From the NCBI GenBank assembly GCA_014208095.1, contig JACHMT010000001.1, positions 2,790,001-2,854,000 on the forward strand: a DNA stretch of 64,000 nucleotides. Reading direction: 5' to 3'. The position numbers and the translations under genes were made by a program. The notes under the pieces are model-generated. The model saw nothing but the letters and a program-made list of their open reading frames with translations, had not been told where the DNA came from and searched no databases. Shown here piece by piece: positions 33,421 through 41,235 of this stretch. Source of the stretch: Actinospineispora eucalypti. GTDB taxonomy: Bacteria > Actinomycetota > Actinomycetes > Mycobacteriales > Pseudonocardiaceae. The stretch's first letter is position 1. Each line of letters begins with the position of its first letter.

Positions 33421-33894
33421 GTGAGCGAGATGCGCGTGGTGGGTGTGCGAGTTGAGCTACCCGCGAACCAACCGATTCTCTTGCTGCGGGAGACCAATGG
33501 AGACCGTTACCTGCCGATCTGGATCGGTTCGGTGGAGGCCACCGCGATCGCGCTGGAGCAGCAGGGGGTGAAACCGGCCCGCCCGCTGACCCACGACCTG
33601 TTGAAGGACGTGATCAAGTCGCTGGGCCGCCGGCTGGAGCAGGTTCGGATCACCGATCTGCAGGAGGGCACCTTCTTCGCCGAGCTCGTGTTCGACGGGG
33701 GCACCAGGGTGTCCGCCCGGCCGAGCGACTCGGTGGCGCTGGCGCTGCGGGTGGGGGTGCCGATCCACGCCGAGGAGAACGTCCTCTCCGAGGCGGGATT
33801 GATCATTCCGGACGAGCAGGAGGACGAGGTGGAGAAGTTCCGCGAGTTCCTCGACTCGGTCTCGCCGGAGGACTTTCGGGGTGCGCAACCCTGA
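33421..33894 (+). CDS. bifunctional nuclease family protein (DUF151)
   Basis: About 157 residues. GTG 33421 follows GGGAGGGAGG closely; ATG 33430 is an alternative. The DUF151 fold spans nearly the whole protein (PILLLRETNGDRYLPIWIGSVEATAIALEQQG near 17, SVALALRVGVPIHAEENVL near 107). Family members have been described with DNase/RNase activity. It occupies the Rv1829 position between two MerR regulators, an arrangement conserved in actinobacteria. The tail is acidic. Confidence 0.92.
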   Translation: MSEMRVVGVRVELPANQPILLLRETNGDRYLPIWIGSVEATAIALEQQGVKPARPLTHDLLKDVIKSLGRRLEQVRITDLQEGTFFAELVFDGGTRVSARPSDSVALALRVGVPIHAEENVLSEAGLIIPDEQEDEVEKFREFLDSVSPEDFRGAQP

Positions 33895-33960
33895 AGCCGA
33901 ACTCGAAGGTTGCCGCGCGTCGCGTTGACCACCTGGTGACCTCGGCTTACGGTCTCAGGT

Positions 33961-34542
33961 ATGGATGAGGAGCAGCCCGGTCCCGACGCTGCGTCAGCTG
34001 CACAGGGCGAGCTCTTTCCCGACTCGGTTCTGGACGACGGCCTGCCCGATCAGCTGTCCGGATACCGGGGCCCAACCGCCTGTCAGGTTGTCGGGATCAC
34101 CTACCGGCAGTTGGACTACTGGGCGCGCACCGGACTGGTCGTGCCGACGATCCGGAGCGCCAGCGGCTCGGGCAGCCAGCGGCTGTACTCGTTTAAGGAC
34201 GTGCTGGTGCTGAAGGTGGTCAAGCGGCTGCTGGACGCCGGGGTGTCCCTGCAGAACATCCGGCTCGCGGTGGACCACCTGCGGGCGCGCGGCATCCGCG
34301 ACCTGGCCGGGATCACCCTGCTCTCCGACGGCACCACGGTTTACGAGTGCGCCTCCCCCGAGGAGGTGGTCGACCTGCTGCAGGGCGGCCAGGGGGTGTT
34401 CGGCATCGCCATCGGCGGCGCCATGCGGGAGATCACCGGCACCATCCGGGAGTTTCCCGCCGAACGGGCCGACGGCATGATCGCCCCCGACTCGCCGACC
34501 GACGAGCTGAGCCGCCGCCGCAAGGCCAAACAAATCTCCTGA
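33961..34542 (+). CDS. MerR-family regulator, ResR/McdR-like (Rv1830 homologue)
   Basis: 193 residues from ATG 33961. After a disordered N-terminus of about 35 residues comes the MerR HTH (QVVGITYRQLDYWARTGLVVPTI near 42) and a dimerisation helix region. It corresponds in sequence and gene order to mycobacterial Rv1830, a regulator tied to cell growth and division. The C-terminus is charged (SRRRKAKQIS). A hairpin repeat begins 10 bp after the stop. Confidence 0.88.
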   Translation: MDEEQPGPDAASAAQGELFPDSVLDDGLPDQLSGYRGPTACQVVGITYRQLDYWARTGLVVPTIRSASGSGSQRLYSFKDVLVLKVVKRLLDAGVSLQNIRLAVDHLRARGIRDLAGITLLSDGTTVYECASPEEVVDLLQGGQGVFGIAIGGAMREITGTIREFPAERADGMIAPDSPTDELSRRRKAKQIS

Positions 34543-34551
34543 TCGGGCGGA

Positions 34552-34618
34552 CTCGTCGACATCGACGTGAGTCTGCCGGATTTCATGATCGAACCAGACT
34601 GTCGTCGGTCTCGATGAG
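34552..34618. repeat. hairpin of the TTTC-TGATC-GAA family, copy 1
   Basis: Imperfect arms of 24 nt (34552-34575 and 34595-34618) enclose a loop with ATTTCATGATCGAA. The inner 32 nt (34569-34600) match copy 2 at 35555-35586 in the same orientation at 29 positions. It follows the MerR gene and probably also ends its transcription. Confidence 0.75.
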
Positions 34619-34667
34619 ATTCTCCGAAAGCCCACGGGCTCGGTAGGGCCTGGATCATGCTGTTCGG

Positions 34668-35624
34668 GTGTTCGACGAACCCTTCCGGGGCAGTGACGCT
34701 GTCCGGAGCGGGCTGCTGACCCGGAACCAGCTGTTCGGGCCGCGCTATCGGCGGCTCTACCCGGATGTTTACGTCCGTGCGGATCGCTTGCCCGACCTTG
34801 CGCTGCGTTCCCGGGCGGCCTTCGTGCTGGTCGCGGACCGGGGTGGGGCGCTCGCCGGGTACTCGGCCGCCGAACTACTGGGCGCGAGTTGTGCGCCCCG
34901 CGACGCGCCAGCGGAAGTCCTCGTCCCCAGGGACGTCCGCCCGCACCCAGGGTTGCTGGTCAGCCGGGGCAAGATCGAACCTGCGGACGTGACCAGCGCT
35001 GCCGGTTGCCGGGTTACTGCCGCCGAACGTACCGCGTGGGACCTGGCCCGCCGACCGCCGTTGGTCGAGGCCGTGGTCGCGGTCGATGCACTGGCGCGGG
35101 TCGGCGGGTTTTCGCCGGCCGTCCTGCTGGATCGCCGGAAGGCCGCGCCGCGTGCTCGTGGCGTCCGGCAGTTGGGTGAGGCGGTCGCGCTTGCCGATCC
35201 GGCGGCGGAGTCACCGATGGAGACTAGGTTGCGGGTCGCGCTCGTCCTGGGCCGGTTGCCGGCGCCGAAAGCCCAGCACGTGATCCGCGATGAGCACGGA
35301 TTCCCGCTGGCCAGGGCCGATCTCGCCTATCCGGATGCGCGGCTGGACATCGAGTACGACGGGGCCAAGCACTACGACCGGCTCCAGCACCTGCGGGACC
35401 GTGATCGGGATTCGCTGCTGGCCATCCACGGCTGGGAAACCCTGCGGGTCGACGCGCACGGCATGGGCACCGGCATCTTGCGGACCGTTCAGGAGGTTCA
35501 CCGGCTGCTCGTCCCGCGGGCGCCGGAGCGGTATGGCGGCATCGAGATCGACAGGAGTCTGGTGGATTTCATGATCGAATCAGACTCCGGTCGATTTCGT
35601 GGATTTGTCGGGGGACGGGGCTAA
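34668..35624 (+). CDS. DUF559 (Vsr-like endonuclease fold) domain protein
   Basis: 318 residues from GTG 34668. The N-terminal 100 residues resemble the winged-helix part of AbiEi-like type IV antitoxin proteins (SGLLTRNQLFGPRYRRLYPDVYV). The C-terminal third carries a DUF559/Vsr-like nuclease core with ADLAYPDARLDIEYDGAKHY near 222, where Asp, Glu and Asp are candidate metal ligands, then RDRDSLLAIHGW. The function is unproven; such proteins are common single genes in actinobacteria. The last 28 or so codons lie inside hairpin repeat copy 2, so the C-terminus has been rewritten by the repeat. Confidence 0.75.
   Translation: MFDEPFRGSDAVRSGLLTRNQLFGPRYRRLYPDVYVRADRLPDLALRSRAAFVLVADRGGALAGYSAAELLGASCAPRDAPAEVLVPRDVRPHPGLLVSRGKIEPADVTSAAGCRVTAAERTAWDLARRPPLVEAVVAVDALARVGGFSPAVLLDRRKAAPRARGVRQLGEAVALADPAAESPMETRLRVALVLGRLPAPKAQHVIRDEHGFPLARADLAYPDARLDIEYDGAKHYDRLQHLRDRDRDSLLAIHGWETLRVDAHGMGTGILRTVQEVHRLLVPRAPERYGGIEIDRSLVDFMIESDSGRFRGFVGGRG
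35541..35604. repeat. hairpin of the TTTC-TGATC-GAA family, copy 2
   Basis: Arms ATCGAGATCGACAGGAGTCTG (35541-35561) and 35581-35604 pair imperfectly around a loop with GGATTTCATGATCGAAT. It overlaps the 3' coding end of the DUF559 gene and lies in the same orientation as copy 1 about 1 kb upstream. Confidence 0.75.
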
Positions 35625-35635
35625 GGTTTTCGGGT

Positions 35636-36367
35636 ATGACGCGGACCGACGAGATTGCGGATGGGATCTACCGGATTTCGACGCACGTTCCGGGTATCGG
35701 GCCGACCGGGTTCACCTTCAACCAGTTCCTGGTCGACGCGGAGCAGCCGTTGCTGTTCCACACCGGGCACCGCTCGATGTTTCCGCTGGTCACCGAACAG
35801 ATCGAGCGGATCATGCCGGTGTCCCGGCTGCGCTGGATCACCTTCGGGCACATCGAGTCGGACGAGTGCGGCTCGATGAACGAGTTCCTGGCCGCCGCGC
35901 CGGAGGCCCAGGTGGCGCACGGCGAGCTGGGCTGCATGGTCTCGCTGAACGAAATGGCGGACCGGCCGCCGCGTCCGCTGGCCGACGGCGAGGTGCTCGA
36001 CCTCGGCGGCAAGCGGGTGCGCCACCTGGACACCCCGCACGTCCCGCACGGTTGGGAGGCGCGGGTGCTCTACGAGGAGACCACCGGCGTGCTGTTCTGC
36101 GGCGACCTGTTCACACACGTCGGGGACGGCCCGGCGGTCACCGAGGATGACCTGGTCGACCACGCCGAGCAGGCCGAGGACATCTTCCGCGCCACCTGCC
36201 TCACCCCGACCACCGGGGCCACACTGCGCAAGTTGGCCGAGCTGCAACCCGGCACGCTGGCCGTGATGCACGGCTCCTCGTTCGCCGGGGACGGGCGATC
36301 CGCCCTGCTGCGGCTGGCCGACGGCTACGACGCCCGGCTCACCGCCGCACTGGCCGGCACCGGCTAG
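35636..36367 (+). CDS. MBL-fold metallo-hydrolase, ODP (flavodiiron-like) type
   Basis: 243 residues from ATG 35636. Metallo-beta-lactamase fold with the H-x-E-x-D motif (FGHIESDECGS near 78) in place of HxHxDH, as in flavodiiron/oxygen-sensing ODP domains that bind a di-iron centre. Further ligands are in HGELGCM, FCGDLF and VMHGSSF. There is no flavodoxin domain. Likely role: oxygen or NO sensing or reduction, or an oxidoreductase-like hydrolase; the substrate is unknown. It starts 11 bp after the DUF559 gene. Confidence 0.85.
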   Translation: MTRTDEIADGIYRISTHVPGIGPTGFTFNQFLVDAEQPLLFHTGHRSMFPLVTEQIERIMPVSRLRWITFGHIESDECGSMNEFLAAAPEAQVAHGELGCMVSLNEMADRPPRPLADGEVLDLGGKRVRHLDTPHVPHGWEARVLYEETTGVLFCGDLFTHVGDGPAVTEDDLVDHAEQAEDIFRATCLTPTTGATLRKLAELQPGTLAVMHGSSFAGDGRSALLRLADGYDARLTAALAGTG

Positions 36368-36390
36368 GCCCCGCGCCCCCGAGGCGTCGG

Positions 36391-37209
36391 TCAGCCGGAG
36401 CGCCGCCAGGCGTCGGCGAACCGGGTCATCCGTTCCGCCGCGCCGCCGTGGTCGCCGAACCACACGGCCACCGAGTCCGCGCCCGCCTCGGCCAGCCCGT
36501 GCGCCTGGCGCACCGCCGTCTCGGGGCCGGCTTGGTCGCCGGTCCAGGTGATCCGGCTGCCCACCCGGATCGGTCGGTCGGTCAGCCCGCGCAGGTGGGC
36601 CAGCCGGTCGCGGAACGCCGAGGCGGACAGGCCCACGCCCTGCCACTCGTCGGCCAGCGCGGCCACCCGGACCAGCGCCCGGTCGGTGACCCCGCCCACG
36701 GTGATCGGCACCGGCCGGTGCGGCACCGGCTGAAACACCCCGGCCTCGAACCCGTGGAACCGCCCGGCGAAGCTTCCGTCCCCGGCGAACAGGCGCCGGA
36801 GCAGGGCGATGGCCTCGTCGGTGCGCGCGCCCCGGGTGGCGAAGTCCGCGCCGACATTGTCGAACTCCACCCGGTCCCAGCCGATGCCCACGCCCAGGTT
36901 GACCCGGTCGCCGGACAGCCGGGCCAGCGTGGCCACCTGCTTGGCCACCACGAACGGGTTGCGCATGGGCAGTACCAGCACCGAGGTGCCCAGTCGCAGG
37001 TCGTTGGTCGCCGCCGCCAGGTAGGACAGCGTGACCAGCGGCTCGTACACCCCGCCGTAGGTGTCGCCGTACTCGCCGGGCGGCAGCAGGTGGTCGGGCA
37101 GCCAGGCGGTCCGGTAGCCGAGCCGCTCGGCCAGACCGGCCAGCTCGACCAGGGTCTTCGGCGGCATCGCCGGTGACTCGTTGGGCAGCACCACCTCGAT
37201 CTCGGCCAT
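36391..37209 (-). CDS. LLM-class F420-dependent oxidoreductase
   Basis: About 272 residues from ATG 37209. Luciferase-like TIM barrel: TAWLPDHLLPPGEYG near 33, the cofactor region LRLGTSVLVLPMRNPFVVAKQVATL near 71 and GVGIGWDRVEFDNVG near 107. Homologues in actinobacteria use F420 in place of FMN. The substrate is unknown. It starts 1 bp after the end of the alpha/beta hydrolase gene, so the two form an operon. Confidence 0.88.
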   Translation of the reverse strand: MAEIEVVLPNESPAMPPKTLVELAGLAERLGYRTAWLPDHLLPPGEYGDTYGGVYEPLVTLSYLAAATNDLRLGTSVLVLPMRNPFVVAKQVATLARLSGDRVNLGVGIGWDRVEFDNVGADFATRGARTDEAIALLRRLFAGDGSFAGRFHGFEAGVFQPVPHRPVPITVGGVTDRALVRVAALADEWQGVGLSASAFRDRLAHLRGLTDRPIRVGSRITWTGDQAGPETAVRQAHGLAEAGADSVAVWFGDHGGAAERMTRFADAWRRSG

Positions 37210-37210
37210 C

Positions 37211-37984
37211 TCAGGCCGCCACCGAGGGCAGGAAGGACCGGATCGCGGCCAGCCACTCGACCGGCGCTTCCTCCCCGACCAGATGGCCGGCGTCGATCTC
37301 CACCAGGCGCGCGCCCGGGATGGCGCCGGCCAGCTCCCGGGACAGCGCCGGCGGGGCCAGCAGGTCCAGCGTGGCCGCGATGACCTGCGTGGGCACCCGG
37401 ATGCCGGGCAGCTCGGCGCGGGTGTCCACCGAGTCGACCAGGTCCACCTGCTCCGGGCTGCCGGCCGGGATGAACTCGGCCAGCGCCGTGACCGCGTCCG
37501 ACAGCTCGTCGGGGGTCCGTGCTTCGAGGTGCCGCTCGCCGGTGGCCACCAGGGTGAGGAAGCGGGCCAGCAGCGTGCGGTCGGCCTCCAGCAGTGCGCG
37601 CCACACATCCACGGCCAGGCGCATCCGGTTGTTCGGATGGGCAAAACCGGCGGTCAGCACCAGCCCGGTCACCCGGTCCGGATGCCGGGTGGCCGTGCGC
37701 ACCGCCACCGCCGTACCCAGCGAGTAGCCCAGCACGGCGAAGCGGGCGAGGCCGGCCGCGTCCGCGGCGGCCACCAGTTCGTCGGCCAGCCGGTCCAGGG
37801 TGAGCGGGGTGGCGGAGCGCGGTGTGTCGCCGGAGCCGGGGTAGTCCACGCCGACCACGGTGTGCGTGCCGGCCAGGTCGTCGATGAGCGCACCGAAGTT
37901 GGCGGCCACGCCGCCACCGCCGCCGTGGGCGAGCAGCAGGCCGGGTCCGGTGCCCCGCACGGTGCGGGTGAAATGTTTGGTCAC
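37211..37984 (-). CDS. alpha/beta-hydrolase
   Basis: 257 residues. Oxyanion region LLAHGGGGGVAANF near 17, nucleophile elbow GYSLGTAVA with Ser near 88, and catalytic His in DAGHLVGEEAP near 230; the acid is probably in TQVIAATLDLLAPP. It hydrolyses an ester or similar bond. It forms an operon with the LLM oxidoreductase and is divergent from a MerR gene across a MerR-type dyad. Confidence 0.9.
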   Translation of the reverse strand: MTKHFTRTVRGTGPGLLLAHGGGGGVAANFGALIDDLAGTHTVVGVDYPGSGDTPRSATPLTLDRLADELVAAADAAGLARFAVLGYSLGTAVAVRTATRHPDRVTGLVLTAGFAHPNNRMRLAVDVWRALLEADRTLLARFLTLVATGERHLEARTPDELSDAVTALAEFIPAGSPEQVDLVDSVDTRAELPGIRVPTQVIAATLDLLAPPALSRELAGAIPGARLVEIDAGHLVGEEAPVEWLAAIRSFLPSVAA

Positions 37985-38001
37985 GCGGCGAGGTTAGGAG
38001 C

Positions 38002-38026
38002 TGACATTGATGTGAAGGTCAACCTT
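38002..38026. promoter_or_regulatory. probable MerR operator between divergent genes
   Basis: TGACATTGATGTGAAGGTCA (38002-38021) is a dyad with half-sites TGACxTT/AAxGTCA, overlapping the near-palindrome AAGGTCAACCTT. It lies in the 58-bp gap between the hydrolase and MerR starts, where MerR regulators usually bind. Confidence 0.5.
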
Positions 38027-38042
38027 GGGTGAGCGAGGTCGC

Positions 38043-38384
38043 ATGCTGATCGGAGAGCTGTCCCGCCGGACCGGGGTGAGCCCCCGGCTGCTGCGCTACT
38101 ACGAGGAACGCGGCCTGCTCACCCCGGAGCGGGCCGGCAACAGCTACCGGGGCTACGGCGAGGACGCGGTGCCGGCCGTGGGGCGGATCCGTGCGCTGCT
38201 GGACGCCGGGCTGTCCACCGAGGTGATCAGGTCGCTGCTGCCCTGCGCCTACGGCGACCCGATGCGGCTGGAACCCTGCCCGGAGCTGCTGCGCACCCTG
38301 CACACCGAGGTTGCCGCGCTGGACGGCCGGATCGAGGCGCTCAACCGGGCCCGTGGGCTGCTCGCCGGTTATCTACCTGGGTAG
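38043..38384 (+). CDS. MerR-family regulator
   Basis: About 113 residues from ATG 38043 (MLIGELSRRTGVSPRLLRYYEERGLL, the classical MerR start). The HTH is followed by a coiled-coil dimerisation helix. Cysteines in LLPCAYGDPMRLEPCPELL could bind a ligand, but this region is common in MerR proteins acting on multidrug signals. It probably controls the divergent hydrolase/LLM operon and itself. Confidence 0.88.
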   Translation: MLIGELSRRTGVSPRLLRYYEERGLLTPERAGNSYRGYGEDAVPAVGRIRALLDAGLSTEVIRSLLPCAYGDPMRLEPCPELLRTLHTEVAALDGRIEALNRARGLLAGYLPG

Positions 38385-38394
38385 CCTGTGGATC

Positions 38395-39066
38395 ATGGCG
38401 CGCCCATATGTGCTGCTGTCGGCGGCGATGTCGGTGGACGGTTACCTCGACGACGCGAGCCCCGAGCGGCTGCTGCTCTCCTCTTCCGAGGACTTCGACG
38501 CGGTGGACGAGTTGCGGGCCGGCGTGGACGCGATCCTGGTCGGCGCTGGCACGCTGCGCGCGGACAACCCTCGGCTGCTGGTGCGCTCGGCGGAGCGGCG
38601 CCGGGCCCGGGTGGCGCGCGGGCTGCCCGAGTCGCCGGCCAAGGTGGTGATCTCCGGTTCCGGCGCGCTGGACCCGGAGGCCGCGTTCTTCACCGCCGGC
38701 CCGGCCGAGCGGCTGGTCTACCTGCCGACCCGTGCGGTGGAAGCCGCCGCCGAACGGTTGGCCGGGCGCGCCGAGGTGATCGGTGCCGGTGATCCGCTGG
38801 ACGTGCACGCGTTGCTCGCCGACCTGGCTTCGCGGGGTGTTCGACGGCTGCTGGTGGAGGGCGGCGGCACAGTGCACACGCTGTTCCTCACCGCCGACGT
38901 GGTGGACGAGCTGCGCCTGGCCGTGGCCGGGTTCTTCGTGGGTGACCCGGCGGCGCCCCGGCTGGTCGGCCCGGGGAGGTTCCCCCAGTCGCCCGCCCGC
39001 CCGATGCGCCTGGTGAGCACCGAAAACGTCGGCGGCACCGCTGTGCTTCGGTTCCAGGTGGGTTGA
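38395..39066 (+). CDS. RibD C-terminal / dihydrofolate reductase-like protein
   Basis: About 223 residues from ATG 38395. RibD_C (pyrimidine reductase) fold: PYVLLSAAMSVDGYLDD near 4, VDAILVGAGTLRADNPRLLV near 43 and the NADPH-binding end RRLLVEGGGTVHTLFL near 150. Related to the reductase half of RibD and to plasmid-type DHFR. There is no deaminase domain and no rib genes nearby, so a role in riboflavin synthesis is unproven. It starts 10 bp after the MerR gene. Confidence 0.85.
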   Translation: MARPYVLLSAAMSVDGYLDDASPERLLLSSSEDFDAVDELRAGVDAILVGAGTLRADNPRLLVRSAERRRARVARGLPESPAKVVISGSGALDPEAAFFTAGPAERLVYLPTRAVEAAAERLAGRAEVIGAGDPLDVHALLADLASRGVRRLLVEGGGTVHTLFLTADVVDELRLAVAGFFVGDPAAPRLVGPGRFPQSPARPMRLVSTENVGGTAVLRFQVG

Positions 39067-39097
39067 TCTCGGTTTTCGTTGCTCGCGAGGAGAAGCC

Positions 39098-39634
39098 GTG
39101 ACAGAGCCGATTCACCGGTTCCCCGAGTTCTGGACCGAGGCTGACCTCGATGCGTTGCCCGAGAACGGACACCGTTACGAGATCCTGCACGGAGGAATGC
39201 ACCTGAGCCCGCCTCGGAACGGACGCCACCAGAGGACCGGGCAAAGGCTGGTTCTGCGGTTGCTGTCGGCCGCGCCCGAGGGTTGGGAGGTGCTTCAAGA
39301 CCTCGGAATTCGGGTGCCAGGTGGGATCTACGTTCCGGACGCAGTGGTGCTCAAGCCGAACGCGGACCTCGACGCGACCTGGCAGGACACCGAAAACGTG
39401 GCCCTTGTGGTCGAGGTCGCGTCACCTACCACGGACTTGCGTGACCGGACGGACAAAGCGGCGAAGTACGCCGAGGCGGGCATTCCGACGTACTGGCGAG
39501 TTGCCCGGGACGGCACGATCACCGTGCACGCGCTGGTGGACGAGGCCCAGTACGGCATCGTCAAGCCGGGGGAGACCTGGACGGCGGTCCTGCCCTTCTC
39601 GGTTGAACTGGACCCCGCCGCGTTGGTGGTCTGA
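39098..39634 (+). CDS. Uma2-family putative restriction endonuclease (DUF820)
   Basis: 178 residues from GTG 39098, with GAGGAG upstream. PD-(D/E)XK-like fold: LPENGHRYEILHGGMHLSP near 20, VPDAVVLKP near 78, LVVEVASPTTDLRDRTDKAAKYAEAGIPTYW near 104. The acidic residues and the Lys in this last stretch form the presumed active site. Common in cyanobacteria and actinobacteria; its biological role is unknown. Single gene. Confidence 0.88.
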   Translation: MTEPIHRFPEFWTEADLDALPENGHRYEILHGGMHLSPPRNGRHQRTGQRLVLRLLSAAPEGWEVLQDLGIRVPGGIYVPDAVVLKPNADLDATWQDTENVALVVEVASPTTDLRDRTDKAAKYAEAGIPTYWRVARDGTITVHALVDEAQYGIVKPGETWTAVLPFSVELDPAALVV

Positions 39635-39732
39635 CCAGCACAATGTAACCCGAGTGTGATTGTGTTCACACTCGATCGGGCTCATTCTGGATACTGAATT
39701 CCGCATCGCCGGCACCAGTTCCGGAGGTCGTG

Positions 39733-41235
39733 ATGACCGAGGCAGCCCCAGCGCAAACCGTTCCGCTCGGCGTCAGCCGGCCCGAGCTGCGGGTCACCGA
39801 CCTGCCCACCCCGGAAGAGGTCTTCTCGGTCAGCCGGATCGGGCCGAAGGAACTGTTCATGTTCGCCATCGGGCCCAGCCTGATCGCGCTCGGCATCTCC
39901 ATCGGCAGCGGGGAGTGGCTGCTCGGCCCGCAGGCGGTCGGCCAGTACGGCTTCGTCGGCGTCGGCTGGGTGATCGTGGTCTCCGCGCTGCTGCAGACGT
40001 TCTACAACGTGGAGTGCGCCCGCTACGTGATGGCCACCGGAGAGGTGCCGGTGGTCGGCTGGGGCCGGGTGCCGCCCGGACGGCTGCTGTGGATCCCGCT
40101 CTCGGTGTTCGTGGTGATCTTCGCGTTCATCGCCGGAGGTTGGGCGGCGTCCGCCGGGCAGGGGCTGTTCGCGCTGGTCAACGGCCGGGTGGCCACGGCG
40201 GCGGAGGCCCAGGCGACCCGCTGGTACGCGATCGGCCTGCTGGTCGTGGTCTTCCTCATCACGGCCGCCGCGCGCAAGATCAGCCGTGCGCTGGAGCTCT
40301 CCAACTGGGTGATGGTGGGCGCCATCCTCGGCGTGCTGCTGGTGGTGGATCTGATCGTGGTGCCGTGGAGCGTGTGGTGGGAGGGCATCCGGGGCTTCAT
40401 CACCCCGGCCGCACCGCCGGCCGGCATCAGCGCCACCCAGCTCGGCGCGCTGGCCGGGTTCACCGCGCTCGCCTCCGGGCTGAACTGGTACGTGATGGGC
40501 CACTACCGGGACAAGGGCTACGGCATGGGCTACCGCGCCGGGTTCCTGTCCGGCATGCGCGGCGAGCGGCGGGAGCTGCTGGCATCCGGGGTGACCTTCC
40601 CGGACGACGAGGCCAACGCCGGCCGGTGGCGCCGCTGGTACCGGCTGCTCATGGTCGACATGTGGGGCGTGTTCTTCATTGGCGCGATGCTCGGCATGCT
40701 GCTGCCGACCATCCTGATGTCGCACGCCGTGGCGCTGTCCGGGCAGAAGCCGACCACCGCGAACGTGCCCACCTTCGTGGCCGGCGCGCTGCGCCCCGAG
40801 TACGGCACCGGGATGTTCTACCTGATGCTGGTGATGGGCGTGCTGATCCTGTTCAGCACCCAGCTGGGCATCTTCGAGGCCATGGTCCGGGTGGTCACCG
40901 ACGCCACCCACGCCACCAGCCCCCGGATCCGTGCGCTCATCGAGGACGACCCGCGCCGGTTCTACTACCCGTTCATGCTGGTCCTGCTGGTGGTCATCGC
41001 GGTGATCCTGCACCTCGCGGTGCCGGTGGCGCTGGTGCAGTGGTCGGCCAACATGTCCAACCTGGGCGCCCTGATCTACCCGTTCCTGCTGCTGTACCTG
41101 AACAGCCGGCTGCCGAAGGCGGCGCGGCCGCGTTGGTGGCACAAGGTGATCCTGGTGCTCAACTTCCTGTTCTTCGGGTTCTTCTTCGTCAACTTCATCG
41201 CGGACACCTTCGGCGACCCGCTGGTCACGTTCTGA
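39733..41235 (+). CDS. Nramp-like / APC-superfamily membrane transporter
   Basis: About 500 residues. ATG 39733 is preferred over GTG 39730 because GGAGG lies five bases before it. Eleven or twelve transmembrane helices are visible. It is similar to Nramp-family Mn/Fe transporters, but helix 1 reads GPSLIALGISIGSGEWLLGP, with no DPGN metal-binding motif, and there is no clear MPH motif. The substrate may therefore not be Mn2+ or Fe2+. The cytoplasmic loop near 270-300 is charged. Its 3' end overlaps the convergent gene at 41225 by 11 bp. Confidence 0.75.
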   Translation: MTEAAPAQTVPLGVSRPELRVTDLPTPEEVFSVSRIGPKELFMFAIGPSLIALGISIGSGEWLLGPQAVGQYGFVGVGWVIVVSALLQTFYNVECARYVMATGEVPVVGWGRVPPGRLLWIPLSVFVVIFAFIAGGWAASAGQGLFALVNGRVATAAEAQATRWYAIGLLVVVFLITAAARKISRALELSNWVMVGAILGVLLVVDLIVVPWSVWWEGIRGFITPAAPPAGISATQLGALAGFTALASGLNWYVMGHYRDKGYGMGYRAGFLSGMRGERRELLASGVTFPDDEANAGRWRRWYRLLMVDMWGVFFIGAMLGMLLPTILMSHAVALSGQKPTTANVPTFVAGALRPEYGTGMFYLMLVMGVLILFSTQLGIFEAMVRVVTDATHATSPRIRALIEDDPRRFYYPFMLVLLVVIAVILHLAVPVALVQWSANMSNLGALIYPFLLLYLNSRLPKAARPRWWHKVILVLNFLFFGFFFVNFIADTFGDPLVTF

